Both the position numbers and the translations under genes were made by a program. A stretch of DNA of 60,565 nt from Flavobacteriaceae bacterium UBA1682. Lineage in GTDB: Bacteria; Bacteroidota; Bacteroidia; Flavobacteriales; Flavobacteriaceae. The notes below the pieces were generated by a model. The model did no database searches. It saw nothing but the letters and a program-made list of their open reading frames with translations, and had not been told where the DNA came from. Positions 1 through 9,034 of this stretch are shown piece after piece (the stretch's first letter is position 1; the number at the start of each line of letters is the position of its first letter). The stretch spans positions 85,642 through 146,206 of the forward strand of contig DCKE01000024.1 in assembly GCA_002320285.1 (NCBI GenBank), read 5' to 3'.

Positions 1-1
1 A

Positions 2-3000
2 CCTACGGCAAAAGATGCGGGTACTCCAACATCATCAAGTGATTTTGTGGCTACTAAAGACATCACGGGTAAAAATCTTGTACCGAATACCGACTACGTA
101 TACTACGTGCGTACCGATTGCGGTAACGGTACATTTAGCGAATGGACGGGTCCGATAGCCTTTACTACTGCTTGTGATATTTATACGGTTCCGTTTGTAG
201 CCGGATTCAATAGCAACTCCAAACAACTGCGTTGTTGGACTACAGCACAAGGGCCTGGAGGTACCACTGCATGGGCGGTAAATACGACTTGGCCTTATGA
301 AGGAGATCGATTGATGCAGTTCAGTCAAACTTCTGCGACAGCCCAAGCGGATGGGTATTTAATTTCACCAACTATTGCTTTAGAAGCCGGATCAAATTAT
401 GTTTTGAAATATTATTACAAAACAGACTTTAAAAACATGAATGACTTTGAAGTATTGTTATCTACAACGGGTACGGCCATTTCAAGCTTTACCACTAAAT
501 TGTTGAATAGAAAAACCTACAATACGGAAAACTATATACAAGAAACCATTTTTATTCCAGGATCGGCTTCTAATGTCAATATTGCCTGGCATACGATGAC
601 CAAAGGTCCGATGACTGTAGGTATTGATTATGTAACGATTGAAAAATCAGGTGCATGTCCAGAGCCTACAAATGTAAAAGTAACTGATTATACAGCGAAC
701 ACTATTGATGTAGAATGGACGCAGAGTGGGGGTATTACACAATGGGAAGTTTTCGTAACGGAATATGGAACAGCTATTCCTGTAGGAGCAGTCGGTGTAG
801 TAGTTAACGGTACGCCAAAATACAAGGCTACTGGTCTTACCAGTGGAAAAGCCTATCATATTTATGTTCGCGCAAAATGTGCTGGTGGTACTGATATGAG
901 CAACTGGTCAACGGCAGTAAAAGGGCCTACGAAGGTCACTACCAATGGGGAATGTAAAGGAGCGATTAACGTTCCTGTTAATTCGGGATCTGATTGTATA
1001 AAAACTATTGGAGTTTCTACTGTTGGTTCGCCAAGCATTCCGACAGGCGGATTCGTTTCAAAATGTAAGAGTTATTTACATACCAATGAAATGTGGTTTG
1101 AGTTTACTGCCACCGCAACCTCTCACTTATTATCATTTAAAAACTTCGTTGGGCTGAACAAATTAGAATCTCCAGCCTTTATGTTTGAAGTCTATTCGGG
1201 TCAATGTGCAAGTATATTTAACTCTTTGCTTATTTGTGAAAAATTTGACGGTTCTTATGGTACAAGTTATTCAAAAGACGACAAAGCTAAGACCATAAGC
1301 GGATTAATACCGGGTAATAAGTATTATGTTAGAGTAGCTGTACCAGTAGGAGACTTTTTGTTTACAATGTGTATAACGACCAGTGAATACAAGTATGTTA
1401 CGGTTAGTAAAAACGGTGATAAATACACCACAGAAGAATTGGTTAAAGATGTTTTGATTCAATCGGACTGTGATTTGGTCAGCAATGTGGTTTATAAAGC
1501 AGGTCCTAAAGTAGGAGGAAATACCTTAGGGTACTTTAATCAAAACGGTTCTTTATTTCCATTTGAGGAGGGTATTGTTTTAGCGACTCACGATATTGCC
1601 ACGGTACCTGGACCGTATTATGATTATGGTGATGCAGGTGGACCTTCTGGGGTCAGAGGAAAGATTGCTCCTTGGGAAGGTGATGAAGATTTAAATGCGG
1701 TTATCGCCAGTGCCGGTGGTAGTGTTTATGCCGGTAGTAAATCGGTCGCAACCTTGGAGTTTGACTTTGTACCGATCAAGGATACCATTCGATTTGAGTA
1801 TTTGATGGCATCAGAGAGTTATTTACACAATTGTACGGTGGTATGCTGGGGAGCTGGAGCTTTGTTTACAGCTTGGCTAACCGAACTGGAAACGGGTCAA
1901 GGACAAAACATTGCTTTGGTACCGGGTACTAATGAACCGATCACGCTTTCAACCGTTCGCGATACCGATCGTTCGGGAGCTAATTGTGTCAGTGTACACC
2001 CAGAATTTTTCGGCAAGTATTACGGTAACGGACAAGACAATCCACTATTGGCGCCTATTAATTATGTAGGAATGACCAAACCGATGAGTTCTGAACCGGT
2101 TCATGTGAAACCCGGTGTCAAATATCGCATCAAGTTGGCGATGGCCGATTTCTGTAATACCAATCACATTTCTTCGGTATTCTTTAATGCGAGAAGTTTT
2201 GATTTGGGTGCATTGGATTTGGGTGCAGACTTATTGATTGAGGATAATACGGCAATTTGTGCTTCAGAAACCAAAACCATTCATTCTGGAATAACTCCTG
2301 GAAATGTTAAGATCAGCTGGTTTAAAGATGAAATACTTATTCCAGGTGCAGACAAACCGGACTTAGAAGTGGGCGAATCTGGAGTTTACAAGGCTGTAGC
2401 TCATTATGAAACCATCAATTGTGAGATATCGGGTAGCGTTAAGGTAGAGATGTATCCGCCTTTATCCGATAAGATCAAACCAGCAGCGCCTATTGCTATT
2501 TGTCGTACTTCATTAGAAAGTCAATATGTTGATTTAACCAGCGTTGAAGCCAATATGTTTGCGGGCTTAGATCTAAGTAAATATGTAATTAGTTATTACA
2601 AAACAGAAGCAGACGCTGCTGCGGCTGTGGATACGATATTAACCCCTAAAAAGTATTTAATCGACCCTGCTGTACAGCCGATTAAAAAGTTTATGCGTGT
2701 GGTTGATTTGACTACGGGATGTTCTGGTGTATTCGTAATTAATGTTGTTTTTGAAGCGGGTGCGCTTCCGAGTAAACCTGCTAATGTGACGGTTTGTTCA
2801 CAATATACTTTCCCTACTTTGGAAGCGAATCAGTATTATTATACCGGATCTGCAGCTACAGGAGTGGAGTATAAAGCAGGGGATATACTAGATCAACCCG
2901 GTAAACATACCTTCTATATCTTCCAACGCAATGGCGATGAGGGTTGTTATGAAGAAACCACATACAATGTGGCTATAACAGAACCCGTAGTGGCAGATGT

Positions 3001-3457
3001 TTTTCCAGATGTAGTTGCGGACTGTGAGTTACACCAATTGGCTCCACTATCCAGATATAACAAATACTATACGGAAGCCGATAAAGGTGGAAATGAATTA
3101 CTACCGGGAACTTTAGTTCCATTAAATACCACGATTTACGTATATGCTTCTTCTGAAGATGGCTTATGTGTGGACCAAAGTAGTTATACGGTAACTTATG
3201 AGGAATGTCCGATACCAAAGGGTATTTCTCCTAATGGAGATGGATTAAACGATCGTTTTGATTTATCCAATCACGGGGTTAGTAGCATTAAAATCTACAA
3301 CCGTTACGGTTCAGAGGTATACGGTTTTGAAGGAACCTATACCAACCAGTGGCAAGGACAAGGAAAAGGAGATAAAATCCTTCCTGATGGAACGTACTAC
3401 TACGTGGTGATTTCTCGTGGTAAAACCAGAACGGGATGGGTGCAAATCAATAGATAA
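2..3457 (+). CDS. Giant T9SS-secreted adhesin, 3' part (5' end outside window)
   Basis: The frame is open to the left edge, so the start is missing; 1151 codons remain, ending QINR. In order: end of a fibronectin-III-like module; one choice-of-anchor-J/MAM-like module (PFVAGFN to about base 640); an FN3-like module starting CPEPTNVKV; a cysteine-bearing jelly-roll-like region (about 950-1390); a choice-of-anchor-L region (about 1395-2240, starting YVTVSKNGDKY); Ig-like segments; and a C-terminal gliding-motility-associated tail (about 3205-3457, with PKGISPNGDGLNDRFDLS) of the type B T9SS sorting class. The product should be exported by Sec, crossed by T9SS and fixed on or released from the cell surface. 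It is paralogous over its whole visible length to the gene at 31733-38299. Ligand unknown. A GTG at base 47 is internal, not a start. Confidence 0.93.
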   Translation, partial: PTAKDAGTPTSSSDFVATKDITGKNLVPNTDYVYYVRTDCGNGTFSEWTGPIAFTTACDIYTVPFVAGFNSNSKQLRCWTTAQGPGGTTAWAVNTTWPYEGDRLMQFSQTSATAQADGYLISPTIALEAGSNYVLKYYYKTDFKNMNDFEVLLSTTGTAISSFTTKLLNRKTYNTENYIQETIFIPGSASNVNIAWHTMTKGPMTVGIDYVTIEKSGACPEPTNVKVTDYTANTIDVEWTQSGGITQWEVFVTEYGTAIPVGAVGVVVNGTPKYKATGLTSGKAYHIYVRAKCAGGTDMSNWSTAVKGPTKVTTNGECKGAINVPVNSGSDCIKTIGVSTVGSPSIPTGGFVSKCKSYLHTNEMWFEFTATATSHLLSFKNFVGLNKLESPAFMFEVYSGQCASIFNSLLICEKFDGSYGTSYSKDDKAKTISGLIPGNKYYVRVAVPVGDFLFTMCITTSEYKYVTVSKNGDKYTTEELVKDVLIQSDCDLVSNVVYKAGPKVGGNTLGYFNQNGSLFPFEEGIVLATHDIATVPGPYYDYGDAGGPSGVRGKIAPWEGDEDLNAVIASAGGSVYAGSKSVATLEFDFVPIKDTIRFEYLMASESYLHNCTVVCWGAGALFTAWLTELETGQGQNIALVPGTNEPITLSTVRDTDRSGANCVSVHPEFFGKYYGNGQDNPLLAPINYVGMTKPMSSEPVHVKPGVKYRIKLAMADFCNTNHISSVFFNARSFDLGALDLGADLLIEDNTAICASETKTIHSGITPGNVKISWFKDEILIPGADKPDLEVGESGVYKAVAHYETINCEISGSVKVEMYPPLSDKIKPAAPIAICRTSLESQYVDLTSVEANMFAGLDLSKYVISYYKTEADAAAAVDTILTPKKYLIDPAVQPIKKFMRVVDLTTGCSGVFVINVVFEAGALPSKPANVTVCSQYTFPTLEANQYYYTGSAATGVEYKAGDILDQPGKHTFYIFQRNGDEGCYEETTYNVAITEPVVADVFPDVVADCELHQLAPLSRYNKYYTEADKGGNELLPGTLVPLNTTIYVYASSEDGLCVDQSSYTVTYEECPIPKGISPNGDGLNDRFDLSNHGVSSIKIYNRYGSEVYGFEGTYTNQWQGQGKGDKILPDGTYYYVVISRGKTRTGWVQINR

Positions 3458-3526
3458 TAGTTTATCCACAATTATAATAATTTTACTTAATAGCGGTTTA
3501 TTTTGGTTAGTAGGCTTATTGAGTTT

Positions 3527-3556
3527 AAGAGAGTCGCAATTATTGCGGCTCTCTTT
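3527..3556 (+). terminator. Terminator after the left-edge adhesin
   Basis: A 14-base inverted repeat (AAGAGAGTCGCAAT against ATTGCGGCTCTCTT, one G-T pair) with almost no loop, followed by T-rich sequence, 70 bases after the adhesin stop. It fits an intrinsic terminator. Confidence 0.75.
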
Positions 3557-3664
3557 GTTTATATTAGTTTTGGTTTTTTATAAATGCTGTATAAGGTGTA
3601 ATTATAAAAATCATTACGAAAATATATTTTACATTTACTCTGCTAGTTATAAAACTTATTTTAT

Positions 3665-4168
3665 ATGAATATACCCCCATATCAAACATTTCCTATTCTA
3701 AAAGGAGACAAGGTTTGTTTGCGTCAAATAGAATTTAGCGATCTTTTGGATATTCTTAAAATTTCTTTTTATGATGCGATTCAAGCGAGCAATCTTGAAG
3801 AAGTGCAAGCAATGCAGGAAAAAATCAATCAGGATTACCGCAACGGTACTTCCATTCATTGGGGGATTTTTGACAATCGATCAAATAAGATTGTTGGAAC
3901 TTGTGGTTATTACCGCGGCTTTCTTAATGGAGCAGGGGAGCTGGGCTGTGTGTTGTTGCCCCAATATTACGGAAAGGGTTTTATGACTGCTGCTATGGAG
4001 TTAGCATTGGATTTTGGAAGCATAACGATTAAACTTAAACGAATTTATGCGATAACATCGGCTAACAATGAAAAAGCGATTCAACTCTTACAAAGACTGA
4101 ATTTTTATTTGATAGCTGAATCGGAAAATGATGATTTGGAATTCGAATGTAAGGTAAAAGGGGATTAA
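3665..4168 (+). CDS. GNAT family N-acetyltransferase (RimJ/RimL-like)
   Basis: A 167-residue protein that should move an acetyl group from acetyl-CoA to an amine; substrate unknown. The N-terminal PILKGDKVCLRQIEFSD resembles the first strand of RimJ/RimL-type enzymes. The acetyl-CoA loop is LLPQYYGKGFMTAAM (about residues 98-112; GKGF in place of the usual Q/RGxG) and the late ANNEKAIQLLQRLNF is the typical end of the fold. It stands alone between two terminators, so it is probably transcribed by itself. ATG is the first possible start. Cytosolic. Confidence 0.85.
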   Translation: MNIPPYQTFPILKGDKVCLRQIEFSDLLDILKISFYDAIQASNLEEVQAMQEKINQDYRNGTSIHWGIFDNRSNKIVGTCGYYRGFLNGAGELGCVLLPQYYGKGFMTAAMELALDFGSITIKLKRIYAITSANNEKAIQLLQRLNFYLIAESENDDLEFECKVKGD

Positions 4169-4194
4169 AACCGATTAATTAGCGATGTTTAACT

Positions 4195-4227
4195 AAAAAA
4201 GAGGTTCAGACCAATAGTCCAAACCTC
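4195..4227 (-). terminator. Terminator of the deoxyhypusine-synthase-like gene
   Basis: On the minus strand a GAGGTTTGGAC / GTCTGAACCTC hairpin with a small internal mismatch is followed by six Ts. It lies 37 bases after the stop of the minus-strand gene and ends its transcription against the convergent GNAT gene. Confidence 0.7.
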
Positions 4228-4263
4228 CTGTTGAAAATAAATGAAATTAATAAAGAACTGCAA

Positions 4264-5244
4264 TTATTGTTTGAGCACCCAAGCAAATATCAATGGAGCT
4301 ACAATAGTCGCATCCGATTCGATCATAAAACTAGGAGTGTCTATGTCTAATTTACCCCAAGTGATTTTTTCATTTGGGATACAACCGGAATACGAACCAA
4401 AAGAGGTGGTTGAATCTGTGATTTGACAAAAGTAACGCCATTTTAAAACGTTTTCTTTTTCGAGATCTTGTTCTAACATCGGAGCTACACACATGGCAAA
4501 ATCACCAGCTATACCACCGCCTATTTGGAAAAATCCAATTCCTTGATCAACGGCATTTTTTTCATAAAAATCGGCAAGCCACACCATATATTCGATACCG
4601 CTTTTTACTGTAGACGCTTTTAATTCTCCTTTGATAACATATGACGCAAAAATATTTCCCATGGTTGAATCTTCCCACCCCGGTACTACGATCGGTAAGT
4701 TGCGCTCGGCTGCAGCCAGCATCCAGGAGTTGCGCGGGTCAATTTCATATTCCTGTTCTAAAACCCCACTTAACAGTAATTTATACATGTTTTCGTGAGG
4801 AAAATAACGTTCACCATTGCGTTCAGCATCCTTCCATATCTTTTCAATATGGTGTTGTATTTTGCGGAATGCTTCTTCTTCAGGTATGCACGTATCTGTA
4901 ACGCGATTGTATTTGCTTTGCAACAGTTCCCATTCATCTTGGGGTGTTAAGTCGCGGTAATTGGGAATTCTTTTATAGTGAGAATGCGCCACTAGATTCA
5001 TGATATCCTCTTCCAAATTGGCACCCGTACAACTGATAATATCCACCTTACCTTGTCTAATCATCTCGGCCAGCGAAATGCCCAATTCTGCGGTACTCAT
5101 TGCTCCGGCAAGCGAAATCAACATCTTACCACCTGCGAGCAGATGGTACTCATATCCCTTGGCTGCATCGACTACTGTTGCCGCATTAAAGTGTAAATAG
5201 TTTTTCTCAATAAATTGTGAGATAGGACCTCTTTTTTGTTCCAT
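4264..5244 (-). CDS. Deoxyhypusine synthase family protein (bacterial DHS-like)
   Basis: 326 residues, close to the usual DHS length. DHS family enzymes use NAD and move the aminobutyl group of spermidine; bacteria lack eIF5A, so bacterial members are thought to work on small amines. Family signs: LAGAMSTAELGISLAEMI (about 46-62), SCTGANLEEDIMN (71-83), GGGI (242-245), SGCIPNEKITWGKLDID (286-302) and SDATIVAPLIFAW near the end. In eukaryotic DHS the GGG is followed by a KHH motif holding the active lysine; here the same place reads GGGIAGDFA, so that lysine is absent. Either the family members of this branch use another residue or the reaction differs. The ATG start is the only good one. Single gene with its own terminator. 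Cytosolic, probably polyamine-related. Confidence 0.85.
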   Translation of the reverse strand: MEQKRGPISQFIEKNYLHFNAATVVDAAKGYEYHLLAGGKMLISLAGAMSTAELGISLAEMIRQGKVDIISCTGANLEEDIMNLVAHSHYKRIPNYRDLTPQDEWELLQSKYNRVTDTCIPEEEAFRKIQHHIEKIWKDAERNGERYFPHENMYKLLLSGVLEQEYEIDPRNSWMLAAAERNLPIVVPGWEDSTMGNIFASYVIKGELKASTVKSGIEYMVWLADFYEKNAVDQGIGFFQIGGGIAGDFAMCVAPMLEQDLEKENVLKWRYFCQITDSTTSFGSYSGCIPNEKITWGKLDIDTPSFMIESDATIVAPLIFAWVLKQ

Positions 5245-5279
5245 GGTAAAAAATTAATATAAAGCGTTTAAATTGAATT

Positions 5280-6479
5280 CTAAGGATTAAAAATCAACAT
5301 GATAAATACAAAGAATAGTACCAAATGCATAATTCCCATAATTGGCGTAGTTCGCTTACCCAAGAAGGTAATTAAACTCAGTAACAACGTGATTACAAAT
5401 AGGATGGTTTCGGTTGCACTCAATCCAAAAAGTACGGTTTTACCTGTAATCATACCGACGATGAGCACCGATGGTACGGTTAACCCGACAGTTGATACAA
5501 AAGCACCATGGCAAAGATTTATAGCCCGTTGAAATTCGTTGTTTAAGGCTGCTTTAACCGCAGTCATTGATTCTGGTGTAAATACGATTATTGCTATCAA
5601 TACACCACCTAATAAAGGCGGTAATTGAGCTGCTTTGATACCGTAGTCCACCACGGTTGCCATATTATGTGAGAGCAGTACAATCGGTAGTATCATGGCC
5701 AACAAAACCAAGGAACGTACGATAATCTCCTTTTTATCACTTTTAAGGGTTGGAGTGCTTGCTGTAGTTTGATCGTTTTCGATCACTACGGTTGAACGGC
5801 GTTGTGAAAACGGAATCTCCATGTTTCCCGCTTGGGGTTGTATATATAGATGCTGATAGCCTTTCATCTGCAAAAAGAGGAAAAGACCGTACAGCACTAT
5901 GATTAAAGACGATAAGATAATCGCTTGTGCGTGGGTAAACATACCTTGACCGGCTCCCTCAATAAAATTGGGCAACATCATAGCGATACCGCCAAGCATA
6001 ATAATCATTCCCAAATAAGTTGTAGTTCCCTGAGCATTGTACTCCTGTTCGCCGTATTTTAATCCTCCCAATACGATACAAAGTCCAATGACTAAATTCA
6101 TAATAATCATCATAACAGAAAAAATCGAGTCCTTACCAATGGTTGGAAATTCCCCTGGACCTAACATGACCGCAGAAATCAGTATGACTTCAATGGAAAC
6201 TATAGATAAGGTCAATATTAAAGTACCATAGGGTTCACCGAGTTTATGAGCCAATTCATCGGCCTCTTTAACAACACCAAATGCCGCGCCTACTATGGTA
6301 ATTAATAGAATTAAAAATCCGATAATAGCGGTTGTGGGTGTTATGAAGTCACCCAATATAGAATTGCCAAATAGTAGAAACCCCAACACGATCACCCATA
6401 CCAAAACCAAACGAACACGCGTATTCATCGGAACGATATCTGATATAGATAAGTTGTTATTTAAAGGAATTTTAGCCAT
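5280..6479 (-). CDS. CaCA-family cation/proton antiporter (ChaA-like)
   Basis: 399-residue inner-membrane protein with about 11 hydrophobic segments. It has the two alpha repeats of the Ca2+/cation antiporter superfamily: GEPYGTLILTLSIVSIEV in the first half and IAIIVFTPESMTAVKAAL in the second, each with the acidic residue that binds the cation. The spacing and the GEPYG start point to the ChaA branch, which exports Ca2+ or Na+ in exchange for protons. I chose the ATG at 6479 rather than the TTG 33 bases upstream because MAKIPLNNN follows an A-rich leader. A minus-strand -7 box TAGCTTTG (6510-6517) lies just upstream. The loop near residues 210-250 is hydrophilic. Single gene. Confidence 0.88.
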   Translation of the reverse strand: MAKIPLNNNLSISDIVPMNTRVRLVLVWVIVLGFLLFGNSILGDFITPTTAIIGFLILLITIVGAAFGVVKEADELAHKLGEPYGTLILTLSIVSIEVILISAVMLGPGEFPTIGKDSIFSVMMIIMNLVIGLCIVLGGLKYGEQEYNAQGTTTYLGMIIMLGGIAMMLPNFIEGAGQGMFTHAQAIILSSLIIVLYGLFLFLQMKGYQHLYIQPQAGNMEIPFSQRRSTVVIENDQTTASTPTLKSDKKEIIVRSLVLLAMILPIVLLSHNMATVVDYGIKAAQLPPLLGGVLIAIIVFTPESMTAVKAALNNEFQRAINLCHGAFVSTVGLTVPSVLIVGMITGKTVLFGLSATETILFVITLLLSLITFLGKRTTPIMGIMHLVLFFVFIMLIFNP

Positions 6480-6579
6480 AATTTTACTTTGTTTAGGTAT
6501 TGTTTTTAACAAAGCTAAATTATAGTGATTAGAAGAGTTTCTAATTATCCTATGATAATTAATGCGTTTTTTTAATAGC

Positions 6580-7140
6580 TTATTTCTCCTTGCGAATTCG
6601 ACTTAAGCTCACTGGGGTCATTCCCAAATACGAAGCGATATATTTCAATGGAATTCTCTGAATTAACGTAGGAGATTCTGACATTAATAAATCATAACGT
6701 TCTTTAGCTGAAAGCAAATCATTGGAAATCATTCTACTCTCGATTTTTAACAATTCTATCTCTGCTAACTTTCTACCCCAATTGGCGATATGGATGTCGC
6801 TTTGATACAATTGATTGAGTCGCTCAATATTGATTTGAAAAAGCACACAATCTTCAAGCAACTCTATGTTTTCATAGCTCTTTTTATTTTCAACATAACT
6901 GCGCATCGATAATATGGTTTCACCCTCTTGACCAAACCAAAACGTAATATCGTGATCTTCCTGAGGGGCAAAAGCGCGAACTATACCGCTCTTGATCAGG
7001 TAGATATGATGCTCGATTTTGTCTGCTTTTAGTAAAATGTGGTTTTTTGGATAAACCAATTCCACCATCTGATCCTTTAAGATCATTCTGGAATTTTCAG
7101 GCAGTTTATATATGTGATCTAAAATTTGATCTATTTCCAT
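6580..7140 (-). CDS. Crp/Fnr family regulator (cyclic-nucleotide-binding fold)
   Basis: 186 residues. Residues about 20-115 form the cNMP-binding beta roll (KNHILLKADKIEHHIYLIKSG, then FWFGQEGE); the short C-terminal part holds a helix-turn-helix ending PLKYIASYLGMTPVSLSRIRKE. The phosphate-binding arginine motif of true cAMP receptors is not seen, so the ligand is uncertain; many Bacteroidota proteins of this size and design bind no known nucleotide. A minus-strand -7 box TACCTTTG (7198-7205) gives a leader of about 50 bases. It sits upstream of the antiporter on the same strand, but a gap of about 100 bases with the antiporter's own -7 box suggests separate units. Confidence 0.85.
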   Translation of the reverse strand: MEIDQILDHIYKLPENSRMILKDQMVELVYPKNHILLKADKIEHHIYLIKSGIVRAFAPQEDHDITFWFGQEGETILSMRSYVENKKSYENIELLEDCVLFQINIERLNQLYQSDIHIANWGRKLAEIELLKIESRMISNDLLSAKERYDLLMSESPTLIQRIPLKYIASYLGMTPVSLSRIRKEK

Positions 7141-7269
7141 AATCTTGATTTTTCAACTGAGATGTAATTATCAAAATTTTGAGGAATAACATCTATTCAA
7201 AGGTATAAAAAAAGGTGAAATACACTACTCTTTTGAACCTAGTTGCTTACATAAATCCGATTAAATCAC

Positions 7270-7302
7270 TTTGTATAAGCGGCATTGTTTTTAGTACTTT
7301 TG
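7270..7302 (+). promoter_or_regulatory. Bacteroidota-type promoter for the DUF2200 gene
   Basis: TTTG (7270-7273), a 21-base spacer, then TACTTTTG (7295-7302), matching TTTG-N19..21-TAnnTTTG. Transcription should start near 7309, about 54 bases before the ATG. Confidence 0.6.
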
Positions 7303-7362
7303 AAATAACGTTACTATGGTTGTAGTAAGAAGTCAATTTTTAAAACTTAAACACCGATATCT

Positions 7363-7713
7363 ATGGATTATACAAGAGTTTATAAAATGTCATTTGCAAG
7401 CGTTTACCCGCATTATATTAATAAAGCAGCAAAAAAAGGGCGTACTAAAGAAGAAGTAGATGAAATTATCTTTTGGTTAACCGGTTATGATGAGCAAAGT
7501 TTACAACAGCTTATCGACAATAAAACCGATTTGGAGACTTTTTTCGGTCAAGCACCACAAATTAATCTTAATGTCACGAAAATTACAGGACTTATATGTG
7601 GATATCGTGTTGAGGATATAGAGGAGCCGTTGATGCAGAAAATCCGTTATCTCGATAAACTGATTGATGAACTCGCCAAAGGCAAATCGCTAGATAAAAT
7701 TTTGCGTAAGTAA
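7363..7713 (+). CDS. DUF2200 family protein
   Basis: 116 residues, full length for DUF2200 proteins, which are small cytosolic proteins of unknown function. The sequence shows the family pattern: MSFASVYPHYINKAAKKGRT at the N-terminus, EIIFWLTGYD in the middle, NVTKITGLICGYRVEDIEEP and a final KIRYLDKLIDELAKGKSL. It is helical and has no signal peptide. It has its own promoter and is followed by an inverted repeat shared with the convergent acetyltransferase operon, so it is a single-gene unit. Confidence 0.85.
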   Translation: MDYTRVYKMSFASVYPHYINKAAKKGRTKEEVDEIIFWLTGYDEQSLQQLIDNKTDLETFFGQAPQINLNVTKITGLICGYRVEDIEEPLMQKIRYLDKLIDELAKGKSLDKILRK

Positions 7714-7907
7714 TTAAAAGGAGATTTTGTATTGCTTTACTTTTTAAGTAGCACTATAATGTTAGAGATAACAACATCAATAAGGCAAATCCTAGCGTTT
7801 ATATAGATAAAAGTATAGCCTATCACTGACGTAAATATTTCTCAAAATTTTGGTATCTATCTATTGAAATGGTGGTTGTTATCTTGTTTTTTTATTCCAT
7901 TTGTAAC

Positions 7908-7945
7908 GTAAGCAAAAACCACAGTTCGGATTTTTGCTTACTGTT
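7908..7945. terminator. Inverted repeat between convergent genes, probable two-way terminator
   Basis: GTAAGCAAAAA (7908-7918) pairs perfectly with TTTTTGCTTAC (7931-7941) around a 12-base loop. It sits between the DUF2200 gene (+) and the PaiA-like gene (-). The A/T run is inside the stem, which weakens the terminator reading. Confidence 0.5.
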
Positions 7946-7958
7946 TTATGACTTGTAT

Positions 7959-9023
7959 TTACAGTTCCTTTTTCCAAGCATTTTTGGAAATACTATATAT
8001 ATAATTTAACCGCGGTGCTTCACCATAGTAGGGGATTACTTCTTCCGCAATCTTTTCTGCTCCAAGTCTACTTATGGCAATTTGCGAACGTATATTATTT
8101 GCTCCTATATGGAAATAGACTTTATCGACAAATTGAAAGATATAATCCAACATGGTATTTTTGACTAGCGCGTTGATTCCCTTGCCCCAATGCGATGTAG
8201 CATAAAAGGTATAACCAATTAAGATACTGTTGTCTCGCGAATTAAAATCGTAAAAACGCGTGCTACCAATAATACTGCCGTTCGATTTATCGATAATTTT
8301 AAAGGCACCATGGCTGTTTATAGCTCCTTCAAAGAAATTTTTAAACACCTCTTTTTTCCAGCGATCGGTATTGGGATGTTGTTCCCATATTTTCGGATCC
8401 GCAGCTGTTGCGTACAACTCTTCAAAATCTTGATTTTTTAAGGGAACTAACATTACATCATCATTTTCGAGTACGGGTTGTATATCAAATTCGGCAGTAG
8501 GGTAGTTCATTACTCTCTTCATCAGTATATCCGTTTGTTCGTCTTCCCCCAATTTAAACAAGTGTTGCCCAAATTCGACAAAACCATTTTTCTTATAAAA
8601 CTGTATGGCTCTTTGATTTCCTTCCCAAACTCCAAGCCAAATAAAGGAGGCCTGTTTCTTTTGTGCTTCATCTAAGGCTTTGTCGTAAAGAATTTGTCCC
8701 ACTTTTTTACCGTGAAACTCTTTAGCGACATAAATACGCTCAATTTCTAAAGCATCGTCACGCTGTTTTTCGGTTTGTGAACTTCCTGTGTTGAGTTTTA
8801 AATAACCGACAACACGATCTTGTGCTAAAGCAAAATAGAATTGAGAGTCTGTATTTTGAAGTTCTCTAGTTAATTTAGGCAAAGCAAAACTCTCCGCTAA
8901 GTAATCCGTCATATTTTGATCACTGTTGCCGGTAGAAAAGGTTTCAAAAAAAGTTTGCTGCCCTATTTGTTGTAATTGCTCCAAATCGTTTAAACGAACT
9001 TGTTTGATCGTAATGGGTTCCAT
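7959..9023 (-). CDS. Tandem GNAT protein: PaiA-like domain fused to RimL-like domain
   Basis: 354 residues with two complete acetyltransferase folds. Residues 1-172 look like PaiA, a spermidine/spermine N-acetyltransferase (VRLNDLEQLQQIGQQTFFETF; acetyl-CoA loop VAKEFHGKKVGQILYD; GNQRAIQFYKKNGF). Residues about 178-354 are a RimJ/RimL-type fold (LENDDVMLVPLKNQDFEELY; loop ATSHWGKGINALV; NIRSQIAISRLGAEKI). The linker around residue 175 is short and there is no internal stop, so this is a true fusion. It follows paiB by 11 bases on the same strand, which supports polyamine acetylation for the first domain. The role of the second domain is unknown; it could acetylate a second amine or a protein. 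Cytosolic. Confidence 0.85.
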   Translation of the reverse strand: MEPITIKQVRLNDLEQLQQIGQQTFFETFSTGNSDQNMTDYLAESFALPKLTRELQNTDSQFYFALAQDRVVGYLKLNTGSSQTEKQRDDALEIERIYVAKEFHGKKVGQILYDKALDEAQKKQASFIWLGVWEGNQRAIQFYKKNGFVEFGQHLFKLGEDEQTDILMKRVMNYPTAEFDIQPVLENDDVMLVPLKNQDFEELYATAADPKIWEQHPNTDRWKKEVFKNFFEGAINSHGAFKIIDKSNGSIIGSTRFYDFNSRDNSILIGYTFYATSHWGKGINALVKNTMLDYIFQFVDKVYFHIGANNIRSQIAISRLGAEKIAEEVIPYYGEAPRLNYIYSISKNAWKKEL

Positions 9024-9034
9024 AATTTTTAAGA

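Noticed and set aside
3417..3668. 83-codon plus-strand frame after the adhesin
   Set aside because: It overlaps the adhesin end in another frame and runs through the terminator hairpin; the product is low-complexity hydrophobic translation of AT-rich DNA.
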